64,000 nt of DNA from Setophaga petechia (Eukaryota; Chordata; Aves; Passeriformes; Parulidae), in NCBI GenBank assembly GCA_024362935.1, contig JANCRA010000017.1:62001-126000 (forward strand). Reading direction: 5' to 3'. Numbering within the stretch: the stretch's first letter is position 1; each line of letters begins with the position of its first letter. Positions 9,737-22,320 of the stretch are shown here, one piece after another. Under the pieces are notes generated by a model. That model saw only the letters and a list, made by a program, of their open reading frames with translations. It had not been told where the DNA came from and ran no database searches. A program made the translations under genes and the position numbers.

Positions 9737-10641
9737 CTGCCCCATCCTCAACGCCTCTCGCTCGGTCTCCTCCTGCCGTGCAGAGCAGCTCTCCTGGACA
9801 GGGACAGCAGATGGGACATCTGGCAAGCAAAGGGAACACTGAGTGAGTACGGGGACGTTTCCCTTGGCAGCAGCTGCACTTCCATCAGAGCCTCCCCAGG
9901 GGGGTCAGAAAGAGAAAGCAGCCGAGCGGGCCAGGCTGTGGTGAGCGCAGCCGCGGCGGGACTGTCCCGCAGCCCCGGCAGCCCGGCACAGCCGGCACAG
10001 CTGCCGGGCCCTGCCGGCACAGCTGCCTTGCCCAAGGACAGCCCCTGTGCCAGCCGGGGCAGCTGCGCTGAGCAGCCCCAGCACGGGCAGGGCCCGCTCC
10101 TGCCCCGCCGGGCAGTGCCCACGGCCACAGCCCACGGCACCCTCGGCCCCACCTGCCTGCCCGGGCCTGTGGCCTCAGCCGGGCTCTCTCCAGGCTGGCA
10201 GCAGCAGGTCCCCGTCCACTGCTCTTGCTCTTGGCCTTCAGCTCCTCCCTGCTGGCTCCCGTCAGTCTCCGGCTGTCCTCGAGGCCTTCATGGCAGCTGT
10301 GGCAAAAAGTGGAGGCTCTGGAATTGCTTCCAAAGCCTGGCAGGGCTGCAGCCCCGGAGCCCTCAGTGCTCCCTGCTGGCCCCCTCCACCCCCTCAGCCC
10401 CGCCATGCTCTGGGTGAACCCCCAGCCCCCTTCAGTTTCTTCAGCCCCTCACAGTCCTCTCACGCCCCTCAGTCCCTTCTGAGCCATCCCGTCCCCTGAG
10501 ACACAGAGCCTGTGCCACTTCCCTGTCACCTCAGCGCCACCATGGCCCTTGGCTGCCCCACAGCCCTCAGCCCCAGCAGCAGCAGCTCAGGGTCACCGTC
10601 CCTTCAGCGCCACCGCCCCCTCAGCCCCCTCTGTCTCACCG
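9737..10641. other. GC-rich end of unit 1; possible minus-strand exons, no recognised gene
   Basis: About 900 bp of GC-rich, Pro/Ala/Ser-coding-like sequence. Its first 170 bases resemble 581-750 of the same unit. Minus-strand splice-like boundaries are visible: a donor CGACG-type site GGACG|GTGAGA with exon end at 10640, an acceptor GCCACAG with exon start at 10296, a donor GGCAG|GTGGGG with exon end at 10153, and an acceptor GCTTGCCAG near 9824. Equivalents occur at 20377-21281, 31021-31925, 41662-42566, 52308-53212 and 62934-63838. They could be 3' exons or UTR of the gene copy to the right, or another transcript. Confidence 0.3.
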
Positions 10642-10859
10642 TCCTTCAGCAGCTCCTCAGGGGACAGCGCCTGGGGCCAGCGGCAGCTCCCACCGCTCCA
10701 GGGACAGCCGGGGCTGCCAGTGCTGCTCCGCCCGGCCCGACCGCCAGCTCGGGCCCAGCACAGGGACAAGGGGGCACCGGGGGAAAAGCAAAAAGTGAAA
10801 AAGGCAGCCGAGGGGGGAAAGAACTACAAATGCAGCCTAGGCCTACACCAACAGCAATC

Positions 10860-11210
10860 TATCCATCAATCTCTCCATTTAAACATTCCTATTCCTCTTA
10901 CTATATAACTATACACATTTATAAAGCTAACTTCATACATATGTGTGTATATATATATATATATATACACATACATATTTTACTCTACACATATCAAAAT
11001 CTAAGCCTGAAAATCTATAAATGTAAATAGATAATAAAATATAATTATAGCCCATCTATAACTATATACATATCCACATTTAACTATACAGATCTATCAA
11101 TATATGTGCATATAAAGTGAACACTATCATCTACAAATGGAACGATAACCACTAATAAATAGAACCATAGAACTCTATAAACACATCTACAAACAGAGGA
11201 GTTCTACCTG
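10860..11210. repeat. AT-rich tract with (TA)10, unit 2
   Basis: Same tract; the TA run is 20 bp at 10948-10967, the shortest of the six. Confidence 0.9.
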
Positions 11211-11676
11211 CCCGATGGTCACAGGCTCTCCCCTGCCTCTTCCTGCCCTGCAGGGCAGCCCTCCCGGAGACGTTGGTCACACGGCATCTGGGGAGCAAAG
11301 GGAACGCTCAGTCAATATTGGCCCTTCTGCACCTTTCCCTTGGGCAGCAACTGTCCTTCTACCAGGGGCTGTCAAAGATGGCCTGAAAGGCAGACTCTCA
11401 CTTGGCAATTTGAAGCAATGTGCCCTTAAAAGAACAGGGCCCATTCCAAGTGTTCAAAGTGGGCTTCAAAACATTGAAGGATCTCGATAAAGTCTCAGCC
11501 CCCGCAGTGCAAAGGGCACCCAGGAGAGCTTGAAACACAGACTGTCCCAGCTGCCACAAGGAAGCCCAGCCTCGTTCTTTCTCTGAGCTGACAGAGAGAC
11601 CTCAGTCCTCTCACTGAAATGGCTGAAGCTGAGGGTGCTGGGAGCTGAGTCATGAACCGGCTCCATTACCTGCCAT

Positions 11677-14600
11677 CTACAAACTGCCCTCTGCAGGGAG
11701 CAGCAGCTGCTCCAACTCGACCAGCAGCTCTGGCAGGAAGGGCTGGGAGGGACAGAGCTCCCTACGAGGCCTGCAGGCTGCACCAGCTTAGCTAAGGAAT
11801 GGATCCAAAGTGCTCCTTCTCTCCTCTTAGGCCTCCCTAATCAGGGGTCATTCAAGCTTTTCCTTCTGATACTGGAGTTCCTGTGATTTTTCAATTGGTT
11901 GGCCTCTGATGTTGTGCTCGTTGCTTTTCTTGTGGGTCAGGACCAATACCAGCAGACTGGTACTATATTCAGTCAGTGATTTGGACTTCTGCCCTGACTT
12001 TTTGCTCTTTTTTTCCCCTGTTCCTTCAAGAGTCGCTCAGCCCGGCCTCCCCTGGCACCCTGCAGCAAATTTATCCAGCAACTTCAGCACAAAACTGGGA
12101 CACCCGGCTCGGCGGCGCAACTCCCACAAGGTCAGGTTTATTCCCTGCTCTCGCGCCCCAGCAGAGGACTCGGTGTCAGAGCCTCTGGAGAAGCGTGGAG
12201 GGCAGGGCTCAGGGAGGTTGTGCCAGTGCAGGATTTGAACTAAAGGCACCAGGAAGCGCCAACCCTGCCCAGAGCAGCCATCTCCCAGCTCTCTGAACCA
12301 GTGTGGGCTCTGTCCTTACCAGGCTCCTCGGGCTCCTGCGAACTGTTCCTGCAGCTCTCGCTGCCAGATGCGGCTTCCTCTGCTGCAGCTCTGTTCACAG
12401 GCTCCCCTCCTGAAGAATCAGGGGCAACACCAACATTGTCCTGAGCAGAAAAACAGAAAGAAAGGAACCCAAAGATCACTCACGATTTTGCTGGAATCAT
12501 ATCGGGCATACAATGACTCTCCTTCTCCACTCCCAAAGGCCATGGAGCACAGAGGAGGGAACACTGCCCACACGGTTCACATGACAAGCCTTTTAAACTC
12601 AGGACTCGGGGGGCCAAGGTGAAAGTGAAGCTCTTACAAAATGACCTTTGAGACAAAACACAAACACACAAAACCAGAAGACACCAAGTCAGGGGACGTG
12701 CCCCCACGCTCTGACCCTGCCTTATCCCAGAGCTGTGAGAAATCAGCCAGCACACAGCCAGGGGCTCTCCTTGCTGCCAGCCCTGCTGCCAGAAAGGGCA
12801 GAGCTCGCCGCCAGCCCTGCCCAGGGCTGTGCGCTGCAAACGCACAGGCCAAGCACACATTTCTGCCTGGGCGTCTCAGCACCCCCAGCCAACCGCTCAC
12901 ACAACCCATCACAAGGTGCTGCTTCTCGGAGCCCTCTGCTGCTGCCCCACGGGTGTCATCCAGGCAAACATTTCTGCACCCAGGCTATTTCCACGATCGC
13001 ATTTGTGATCAGTGGCAAAAATCTGTAAATCGTTAGGGTGGGGAAAAAAAAGCAACCCAAAAGACCGGAAAAGCCAGACAACCAAGCAGTGTTTCTATTC
13101 CACCGAGGAACTAAATGTTCACAATGAAGCAAATTAACTTTGGACACGAAGATATTCTCACTGTGACCAGTTCCGGAATATTCATCTCTTCTGCCATAGC
13201 CCGTCCATCAGAACCCTAAAGACTCTAAAGATGGTTCCGAGCCTGCAATGTTTCCTTTTGTTATGGAATAAAATGCTCCTCTAAACTGCCGTGTGTGACT
13301 TTACAGAAGACAAAAGTCATGCCACTTGAGAATAAGGTATTGGTAAATCCAAAAAAACACACTCTGCCCCTTGAGTCATAATCACAAATGTACTGCAGGC
13401 AATGGGTCAGCACACCAACAGAGAGAGAGACATTCTCTGGCCAACACGTGTAATAATCTGCAAAAGGACAGGGAGCTGCAGCTGCAGCCCAGCCCCAGCC
13501 ACGGCTCTGGCAGCGCCTACACGCACGGCAGGGCTCACACAGCAGCAGCAGCAGCAGCTGCAGCCCTTGCTTTGCCTTGGCCTTCCCACCCAAAAGAGGC
13601 ACAGCCCACATCTGCTGCAGCTGCAACAGAGGCACCTCTGGCATGCCCCTCCCCACACGGGACACTTGGCGCCTTCAGTGCCACTTCTCCAAACGCTCTT
13701 CTCCTCTTTCCCAGCAAGTAAAACCTCTTCTTCATCCCCTCTTTTAGAAATCTTTCTTTACCAAGAATAATTCAATAACTAAATCATGATGAAATAAGTT
13801 CAATTAAAGAAGCCTCTGCTTCTCAGCCGTGTAACAGGGTTCAAAAGCGCTCAGTCCAGCCCCTTTTATCCCCATCCAATGGAATTACCTGCGCAGAGGG
13901 AGATCTTTCAGACAGGGACCTCCTGATCTCCCGAATCATCTTCTCCACAGCAAGGCCCAGATCTGCCGGTGGCCATTCCTCCTCTCCAGGGGCGTTCTGT
14001 GCTGCACAAGCCGCACTGCCGGGTGGAGCGCTGCGCCCTGAAGTGCCCGGGGTGGCTGCAAGAATCCAAACACATTGGTCAGGCTCCACAACGTGGCCGT
14101 GGGACACAGAGCTCTAGCGCTGCTGTGGATCAAACATGACGGGAAGCACACAGCACAAGCAGGCAGAGAATCTTTTGGCCTCCTAGCTGCCCCTGCCTAG
14201 TAGGCTTGACAACTTCTGGCCGAGAATGACAGAGCCTTGTGGAAAACTACTTCAAAACGGTCACTTTTCACGACCTTTTGGAAAAACAAGGCTACAACTC
14301 TTTTCCTACCTCGCGAGTCGCAGGCTGGGGGCTGCTGCTCCCTGTGGAGCTGCTGGAAGCGGCAGGGCTGCATGGCCAGCACCTCCCGCTCGGCCGGAGG
14401 CAGCTGCTCCCCGTGGAGCTCCTGCGAGCGGCTGCGGGGCCCCTCCGGCCCGAGCGGCAGAGGCCGCTCCCCGTGCAACCCGAGCAAGTGGCAGGGCGGG
14501 ATGCCGAGCACCTCCCGCTCGGCGGGCAGCGGCCGCTCCCCGTAGAGCTCCTGGAAGCGGCTCGGCCCCTCCCGCCGGGCCGGCAGCGGCCGCTCCCTGT

Positions 14601-15297
14601 GCAGCAGGTGGAAGCCGCAGGGCGGGCGCCGGGCGAGCAGCGGCCGCTCCCCGGGGCGCTGCTGCAGGCGGCCGGGCCGGGGGCTGCGCAGCTCCCGCCC
14701 GTCCGGCAGCGTCCGCTCCCTGTGCAGCAGGAGGAAGCCGCTGGGCGGGCGCCCGGCCGGCAGCGGCGGCCGCTCCCTGGGCAGCGGCGTGAAGCGCCCG
14801 CGCCGCCCGGCCGCCTGCAGCGGCCGCGCCCCGGGGCGCTGCTGGGAGCCGCAGGGCGGGCGCCCGCGGCCCTCCCGGCCCGCCGCTGGCCGCTGCCTGT
14901 TGGCCGCGCTCCGGCGCTTGATGCGGAGCAGGAGGTCGGGGCGGTCGCGGCGAAAGCAGGGGTTGCTGTAGTGGAGCCAGGCCCCGGCATCGCCCGGCGC
15001 AGCCGAGCCGAGCCAGCCCGGCACCTTGCGGAAGCCGTAGCGGTAGAGCTGCCGCACGAAGCTGCGGAACTGCGTGGCCCTGAAGGTGGGCGGCACCGGG
15101 GCCGGCCCGTGGCCACGGCCCCTGTGGGCGTGGCCCGAGCTGAGCAGCTCCCGCTCCAAGAGGGAGCGGTCGAGGAGCAGCCCCTGGGCGCGGCTGTCCC
15201 AGCGCACGGAGCAGACGCGGGGGCTGTTCACCAGGCGCCAGAGCTTGGCGGGGAAGGTGCCGGCGCTGAGCCCGGCGGGCAGCGGCAGCTCCGCCAT
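11677..15297 (-). CDS. HSF5-like: HSF5-like heat shock factor, unit 2 (458 aa model)
   Basis: Exons: 15297-14310, 14055-13889, 12440-12320, 11777-11677. Splice sites and phases are those of the unit 1 copy. Exon 1 is 988 bp, 12 bp shorter, because an Arg-Gly-Arg-Gly stretch in the second tail repeat is missing. Relative to unit 1 the DNA-binding domain has Cys29 for Arg29 and Trp95 for Gly95; the tail has Gly150 for Ser150; exon 2 ends SPSAQ rather than SPSVQ. No frameshift or premature stop occurs in exons 1-3. The recognition-helix Tyr85 (usually Asn in HSFs) is kept. The exon 4 stop is at 11679-11677. Confidence 0.72.
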
Positions 15298-15500
15298 GGC
15301 GTCGATCGCCGACTGCGGCCACAACGCCCGCGGCGCAACGGCCGCGGCTGCGCCGGCGGCGCGCGGCCTCAGGGGAGCGCTGCGCTCGGGCCCGCGCGCG
15401 CCCAGCGCGGCCCCAGCGCGGGCCGGACTGGGCGGGGACGAGCGCGGCAGAGCCGCGGCTGCGGGCACTGCGCGGGCGGGGCGGCTCCGGGGCGGGCCGG

Positions 15501-15555
15501 GCTCGGCTCGGCTCGGCTCGGCTCGGCTCGGCTCGGCTCGGCTCGGCTCGGCTCG
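15501..15555. repeat. (GCTCG)11 pentanucleotide microsatellite, unit 2
   Basis: Eleven perfect copies at the same promoter position. Confidence 0.95.
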
Positions 15556-15565
15556 GCACAGCACG

Positions 15566-18500
15566 GCAGGTTATCCCCACGCTGCATCCCGTGCCTGGGT
15601 AACCGTCGGTGACAGAGAGGAAGGACATTGCTCTGTCTTGGCTGCGGAAAGGATGAAAAGGGGCGATTAGGACCTGCCCCTTCCTCCCGCACACATTCAT
15701 TTGGGCTCCTTTTCAGCAGACTAGCTGGTTTTATCTCACTGTGTCTGCCTGTCTTTGGCAGAGTTGGCACATCTCTCGTGAATTGGAGTCAGCTACAGCA
15801 ACAGGAAGGGGCAGCAGTTTTGTCAGCATTGATACCAAAGCCAAAGTGGGGCCCCATGGATGGATGTTGCTTTCTTCAAGGGATTTTTGGCCTAGAGTCA
15901 TAGCAAACTCACACTGGTGTCTTCCCAAACGGCGTTGCCTTTTTTATTTCCACAGGAATCACCTCTTCTTTTTCTTCCCCCCATCTGGGGAGAGCTGCAA
16001 TGCAGATGCCTCCTGCAGCCAACTCTTGTCACTGTACACTGACCAAGAAGATCTTGCAGTGGAGAGAGGCTTCCTAGAGCTGCTGTGGAGAGCTGAAGGG
16101 GGAAGCTTTGTCCCTTAGTCTTGAAGTCTTGTTGGGGAGCTGCTCGTGCTCTGGGGGACAGACACCAGTGGTGTTCATCCAAGCCTTGCCGGTTCGTTCC
16201 TGTAAAGAAAGAAAGAAAGTGTACGGACGCCAGATAGAGCAAAAAGGTGTATGGGAGGGAGACGGGGAAAAGGAGAGGGGTAATAGAGAAAGGAGCCCTG
16301 CAGAGGCAGAGATCAATCTTCATGGAGATAATGATCAATGCTCAGTTGATTGCAAATCTCAGGGTACATTTGTATGGTAATGCAGGGTTCAGCAACGCGA
16401 GAATACATATAACTGGTTACAAAGTGTTATGTATCGACAAAGAGCTAACCTATGTTTGGTCACGTACATAGATTGGCAAAAGTGTCAGCAGGACATTCTG
16501 CCCCATATCTTCTCTTCACATCCTTAGAACATCTTGCTTCACATCTCTTTTCCTGGGGTACATCTTGGCCAACTTCTTCATATTGTTTGCCCAAGGGCAG
16601 CATGTTTCTGCTATAAGGCACGTATGCAGGGTTGTGCAGCTTGCTTCTATCCAGTGTCTGCTCAAAATGCTCTCTACATTCCTGAGCTTCCTGACACACC
16701 CCAGAGACTTTGGGGTTGTCATATTGGCAAACAAATTTCAGTCTGGGAACTTTTTGACATTCTTCAATTACTCGCGTGGGGTTTTTTGTTGTTTTGTTTT
16801 GGTTTGGTTTGGTTTTTTGTTGGTTTTTTTTTTTTGTTGTTTGTTTTGTTTTGTTTTGTTTTGTTGGTTTTTGTTTTTTGTTTTCCTCCAGAACAACTGT
16901 CATAATGTAATGCTTCCAGAGAATCTTTTCCTACTTTTTGGGGAACTTCCTTTTGCTCCCGTCCCAGATCAGGCCAATTCCCAGGGCTCCTTCCCAAAGT
17001 GAGCTGTAGCCCATGGCCTCCACTCCCCAGCTGGAACAGAAGGAAGCACAGAGTTTGCTGTTGTGGGAGGGGAGCTTCTCTTTCCTGCCTGCTTTCCCTT
17101 TGGCACAGGTTGGTGTGTGCTCATTTGATAAAGGCAGCTTTAAACTCTGAAGCAATTGCGTTTCAAACTGCTCCCTTCTCAAGCTCCTCTGTGGGTATCC
17201 TTGGACAAAAGGCCTCTTGCTGGGAGCTCCCAGTGGGCAGCTGAAGGAAGGAGATTGATATTTCAGGGTTGTGACTGCTGAAAGCAGCTGGTTTCTGGAG
17301 GTGTCCAGCGCTGGGAGTGGCTTCTTTTCTCACCTGCCTGCAGAAAATGAAGTCGCAAAGTGGGCATTTCATTTGTCGGGATGGCCACCAGGGCTGTTTG
17401 CCAAGAGGTGGGCTGGCAGAGAGGCAGGTCTCGTGCTAAACTGGCTGTGTGTTTGTTTTGATGGTGGGGAGCATCAGAGATGCAGACACAGACAGCAGCT
17501 GAAGGAACAGTGTGATTTACTGTAATGCAAAAGTGGAAAAAAGAGTCAGGAAAGGATAAGCTAAGCAACGCACCTCAGCATTATTACAAAAGGGTGCCTC
17601 TGGTGATTAAGGAAGATACATCACCAGGTACCCCAATGCTTTGCCGTTCATCCAGAGCTACACATCAGCTGGGGGAAGCTGTCCCAGCCAAGCCCTGCAG
17701 AGGCACGGCCGGGAACCGGGAAATCCTGCGGTGCCTCCGCCTTTGGCGGCCACGAGGCTTCCGAGTGCGCTGTGAGAGTAGCCCGGCTCTGATAGTGCTG
17801 CACGAGCAATGTGCCAGAGCTTCTGCTGGGGGGACAGCTGGTTTCGTTCTCCTCTTGGTTTTCTCCCCGAGCCTGCCCAGGAACCAAGGGAGCCGGCTTG
17901 GAGCCAGCGCCCCCCAGGCAGGGCCAGATGTGGCCTGGTCCAGATTCTAAATGCTGGAAGCTTTCCCCAGGGAGTGGAGACCTCGATCCTACTGCTAACT
18001 ACGCTTTGTTGATGGGTGGGCACGTAGATCCAATTGCTGTTTGTGTCCTTACAAAGTGCACCAGTAGGGTTGAGTTGCTGAGCACGTGCACAGTTCCATG
18101 CAATGCCTTGTGTTCCTGGAAGCTGTACATCCCATTGTCTCCTCTGCAGAAGACACGGGATATGACAACAAGGCCAAGTTGTTACCTACTTTTATTTCCT
18201 CAGAACTTGTTAGACAATATTTTTTCAAAGGACTGCGTTTGCCTCTCCTCAGCTTTCTTATTTGAAGCAGAGAGCTGAAGGAGTTTCAGGCCTGTGAGTG
18301 CCTGATCTCTCTTTCCCTCAAAAGGCTCTGCCTCTCAGAGCCCCGGTTACCTGCCGGTGCTTTGGCACGGGAATCATTCATTCCTTAAACTCCATTCCCT
18401 AAACACAAGTGGACTTCAACTGCAAAGCCTCTCTTTGCAGTGGGATTGCTTTTGCCCTGCAGCCTCCATGGGCAAGGGCTTTGTGGGAGCAGGGGTCATC

Positions 18501-19725
18501 GGGGCCTGTGTCCTGAAACAGACCCAGGAAAAGGAGCAGATCCTGCTGCCTTCTGCTACTGCTGATCCGAGCAGCAAGTCCCCTGGCAGTTCCTTCAGGG
18601 AACTTCACACAAAGGGCTTCCATCGTACTAGTGCTTGTGAGGCCTTCTTGCTCCCCAGTTGTCCTGGATTTTGGAGCATCTCAGCACTTGCGTCCATGGC
18701 CCTTCCTTCATGCCCAGCCTGCAGCAGTCACAGTCACTGCTGCCTCCCCCTTGCCGCAGCTCATTTGCCAAAGTGCTGCCAAAGGCAGCAGAGCTGGCTC
18801 AGGATCCCTGTTGGCTTCTGGTCTCTGGGATGAGCTTCAGAGGGACACTTGGAGCACTTCCTAAAGAGTTGCCCATGGGATGGGCGGTGGATTTGTCCTC
18901 CCCGGTGTCAGAGACTGAAATACAATAATTTATGGTTTAAACATTTTCATGGAAGACTTTTGCCTACCCCAGCAGAGCTGAGTTACAAAAGCTGCAGAGC
19001 TGACCGCCACACCCTGAATGGGGCTCTGAGAGGCCCTACAGGGTTCTCTGAGGAGGAGGAGATAAAGTAACAGCTCAGGGGCATTCAGGAAGCACAAGCC
19101 AATGCCTTCAGGGTGGAGATGACAGCCCCAGGGCTATCACCACAGGTTCACTGCCAGGTTCACACAGACCCTGGCACCAAAGCTGGGGGCAGAGAGGCTT
19201 TGGGGGAGTGTTGGAAAGCCTCTGGCGAGAGGCAGTGGCCGCCCATCCTCTGCTGGGCAGAGCAGCCCAGCTGTGGGGCCCTTCACCGGGGGAAAGCTTG
19301 TCCACAACAGAGGGGGTGATGTGCCCCATCAAAGGGCCCCCAAAGGGGTGCCCAGACCCCGCACCAGAGCCCTGCAGCACGATGCCGCAGACCCTCGGTG
19401 CAGCAAGGGACAGTGTCCAACTGGCCCCCCACAGGGGAGGCACCTGGGCGTTCCCACCTGCCCAAAGCGTGTGTGAATCCAGGGAATCCCTCACTCGTCA
19501 GGATGTGTGGCAGCGTGGTGTGGGACCCTCACCACCAAGGAGACCGGATGGAGGAGAGCAGCGAGACACGGTGGGACCCTTGGACGGGTGATAAAGCTGT
19601 CACACATAACCCCCACCACCCATGCAGCCTTCTTTCTCCTCCTTTCTTTTCTCTTTATTTCTCTTGGCCTCTCTTACGATTCAATAAAATACACCAATTT
19701 AGCACAAATCACAGAACACCCGTCG
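15566..19725. other. Spacer, unit 2; no recognised gene
   Basis: Colinear with the unit 1 spacer. The minus-strand frame at 16903-16460 has one Ala-to-Val change relative to unit 1. Confidence 0.6.
16781..16884. repeat. T-rich (TTTTG)n tract, unit 2
   Basis: 104-bp equivalent; the T run near 16826 is longer than in unit 1, where a G interrupts it. Confidence 0.85.
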
Positions 19726-20284
19726 CAGCTGACAAATGGCATTTCTTGCAGATTGCTACGGCCGCACTGCTGATCCACGAATACACAAGAACCGATTTCA
19801 GCTGAAGAATGTCATTTATTACAAATTGCTACACCCAATTGTTGACAATATAGAACGATACAAATCTCATTTTAGGTTAAAACCAGGAATTTATTAGATT
19901 ATTACAACCAGTCTGTGTAAAAATATACAAATACTAACTTCAGTTAACAAAACTAAATTTATTGCCAACCTCCACAACAACTCACTATACACAAAGATCA
20001 ATTAGGCACTTAACAATTTATTACATGTAACTACAAACGAACAAATAGCAACACAACTGCATATATAGGAAACAGAACTAAACACTGATATAACAACATC
20101 CATGTATACTTAGATAGAAATATACACACAGATGGAATTACAAACAAATATGTATCTATACACGTACATATATACAGAGCGTACATCCCTAAACACCACA
20201 CTTACAGAAACAGTCCTATACAAACAGCAACCCACAAACGTGCACATCCAAATGATAATGCATCTCTAGACATTTCTACATAAC
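19726..20284. repeat. AT-rich degenerate minisatellite, unit 2
   Basis: Same tract, with aaccgattt in place of aatcgattt near 19790. Confidence 0.6.
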
Positions 20285-20347
20285 AGACATGTCTGGAGAT
20301 GGATAGACATGTCTATCCAAATGGATAATCCAGTTCTAGACATGTCT
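20285..20347. promoter_or_regulatory. p53-family half-site cluster, unit 2
   Basis: Half-sites at 20285, 20305 and 20338, unchanged. Confidence 0.45.
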
Positions 20348-21499
20348 ACACGGAGCTCAAAGCAGAGGGATCCCAGCTGCCCCATCCTCAACGCCTCTCG
20401 CTCGGTCTCCTCCTGCCGTGCAGAGCAGCTCTCCTGGACAGGGACAGCAGATGGGACATCTGGCAAGCAAAGGGAACACTGAGTGAGTACGGGGACGTTT
20501 CCCTTGGCAGCAGCTGCACTTCCATCAGAGCCTCCCCAGGGGGGTCAGAAAGAGAAAGCAGCCGAGCGGGCCAGGCTGTGGTGAGCGCAGCCGCGGCGGG
20601 ACTGTCCCGCAGCCCCGGCAGCCCGGCACAGCCGGCACAGCTGCCGGGCCCTGCCGGCACAGCTGCCTTGCCCAAGGACAGCCCCTGTGCCAGCCGGGGC
20701 AGCTGCGCTGAGCAGCCCCAGCACGGGCAGGGCCCGCTCCTGCCCCGCCGGGCAGTGCCCACGGCCACAGCCCACGGCACCCTCGGCCCCACCTGCCTGC
20801 CCGGGCCTGTGGCCTCAGCCGGGCTCTCTCCAGGCTGGCAGCAGCAGGTCCCCGTCCACTGCTCTTGCTCTTGGCCTTCAGCTCCTCCCTGCTGGCTCCC
20901 GTCAGTCTCCGGCTGTCCTCGAGGCCTTCATGGCAGCTGTGGCAAAAAGTGGAGGCTCTGGAATTGCTTCCAAAGCCTGGCAGGGCTGCAGCCCCGGAGC
21001 CCTCAGTGCTCCCTGCTGGCCCCCTCCACCCCCTCAGCCCCGCCATGCTCTGGGTGAACCCCCAGCCCCCTTCAGTTTCTTCAGCCCCTCACAGTCCTCT
21101 CACGCCCCTCAGTCCCTTCTGAGCCATCCCGTCCCCTGAGACACAGAGCCTGTGCCACTTCCCTGTCACCTCAGCGCCACCATGGCCCTCGGCTGCCCCA
21201 CAGCCCTCAGCCCCAGCAGCAGCAGCTCAGGGTCACCGTCCCTTCAGCGCCACCGCCCCCTCAGCCCCCTCTGTCTCACCGTCCTTCAGCAGCTCCTCAG
21301 GGGACAGCGCCTGGGGCCAGCGGCAGCTCCCACCGCTCCAGGGACAGCCGGGGCTGCCAGTGCTGCTCCGCCCGGCCCGACCGCCAGCTCGGGCCCAGCA
21401 CAGGGACAAGGGGGCACCGGGGGAAAAGCAAAAAGTGAAAAAGGCAGCCGAGGGGGGAAAGAACTACAAATGCAGCCTAGGCCTACACCAACAGCAATC

Positions 21500-21578
21500 T
21501 ATCCATCAATCTCTCCATTTAAACATTCCTATTCCTCTTACTATATAACTATACACATTTATAAAGCTAACTTCATAC

Positions 21579-21611
<33 letters not shown>

Positions 21612-21854
21612 CACATACATATTTTACTCTACACATATCAAAATCTAAGCCTGAAAATCTATAAATGTAAATAGATAATAAAATATAATTATAGCCCATC
21701 TATAACTATATACATATCCACATTTAACTATACAGATCTATCAATATATGTGCATATAAAGTGAACACTATCATCTACAAATGGAACGATAACCACTAAT
21801 AAATAGAACCATAGAACTCTATAAACACATCTACAAACAGAGGAGTTCTACCTG
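21500..21854. repeat. AT-rich tract with (TA)12, unit 3
   Basis: Same tract; the TA run is 24 bp at 21588-21611. Confidence 0.9.
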
Positions 21855-22320
21855 CCCGATGGTCACAGGCTCTCCCCTGCCTCTTCCTGCCCTGCAGGGC
21901 AGCCCTCCCGGAGACGTTGGTCACACGGCATCTGGGGAGCAAAGGGAACGCTCAGTCAATATTGGCCCTTCTGCACCTTTCCCTTGGGCAGCAACTGTCC
22001 TTCTACCAGGGGCTGTCAAAGATGGCCTGAAAGGCAGGCTCTCACTTGGCAATTTGAAGCAATGTGCCCTTAAAAGAACAGGGCCCATTCCAAGTGTTCA
22101 AAGTGGGCTTCAAAACATTGAAGTATCTCGATAAAGTCTCAGCCCCCGCAGTGCAAAGGGCACCCAGGAGAGCTTGAAACACAGACTGTCCCAGCTGCCA
22201 CAAGGAAGCCCAGCCTCGTTCTTTCTCTGAGCTGACAGAGAGACCTCAGTCCTCTCACTGAAATGGCTGAAGCTGAGGGTGCTGGGAGCTGAGTCATGAA
22301 CCGGCTCCATTACCTGCCAT

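Larger units (their letters stand above)
1..10641. repeat. Tandem array unit 1 (10,641 bp)
   Basis: The first base of the window recurs at 10642, 21282, 31926, 42567, 53213 and 63839, and everything between recurs in the same order and orientation. The unit holds one minus-strand HSF5-like gene plus spacer. Unit 1 is the most divergent in the gene: it has a 12-bp longer exon 1, Arg29 rather than Cys29, and Gly95 rather than Trp95. It has the longest TA microsatellite (34 bp) and the shortest GGCTC tract (6 copies). Its left edge is set by the window, so the unit may begin elsewhere biologically. Confidence 0.97.
10642..21281. repeat. Tandem array unit 2 (10,640 bp)
   Basis: Second copy, colinear with unit 1. 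It has an 11-copy GGCTC tract and the shortest TA tract (20 bp). In the spacer it carries the gggcatttc/gtcggg variant pair near 17363-17378, which only unit 6 shares, and the aaccgattt variant near 19790, which only unit 5 shares. Confidence 0.97.
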
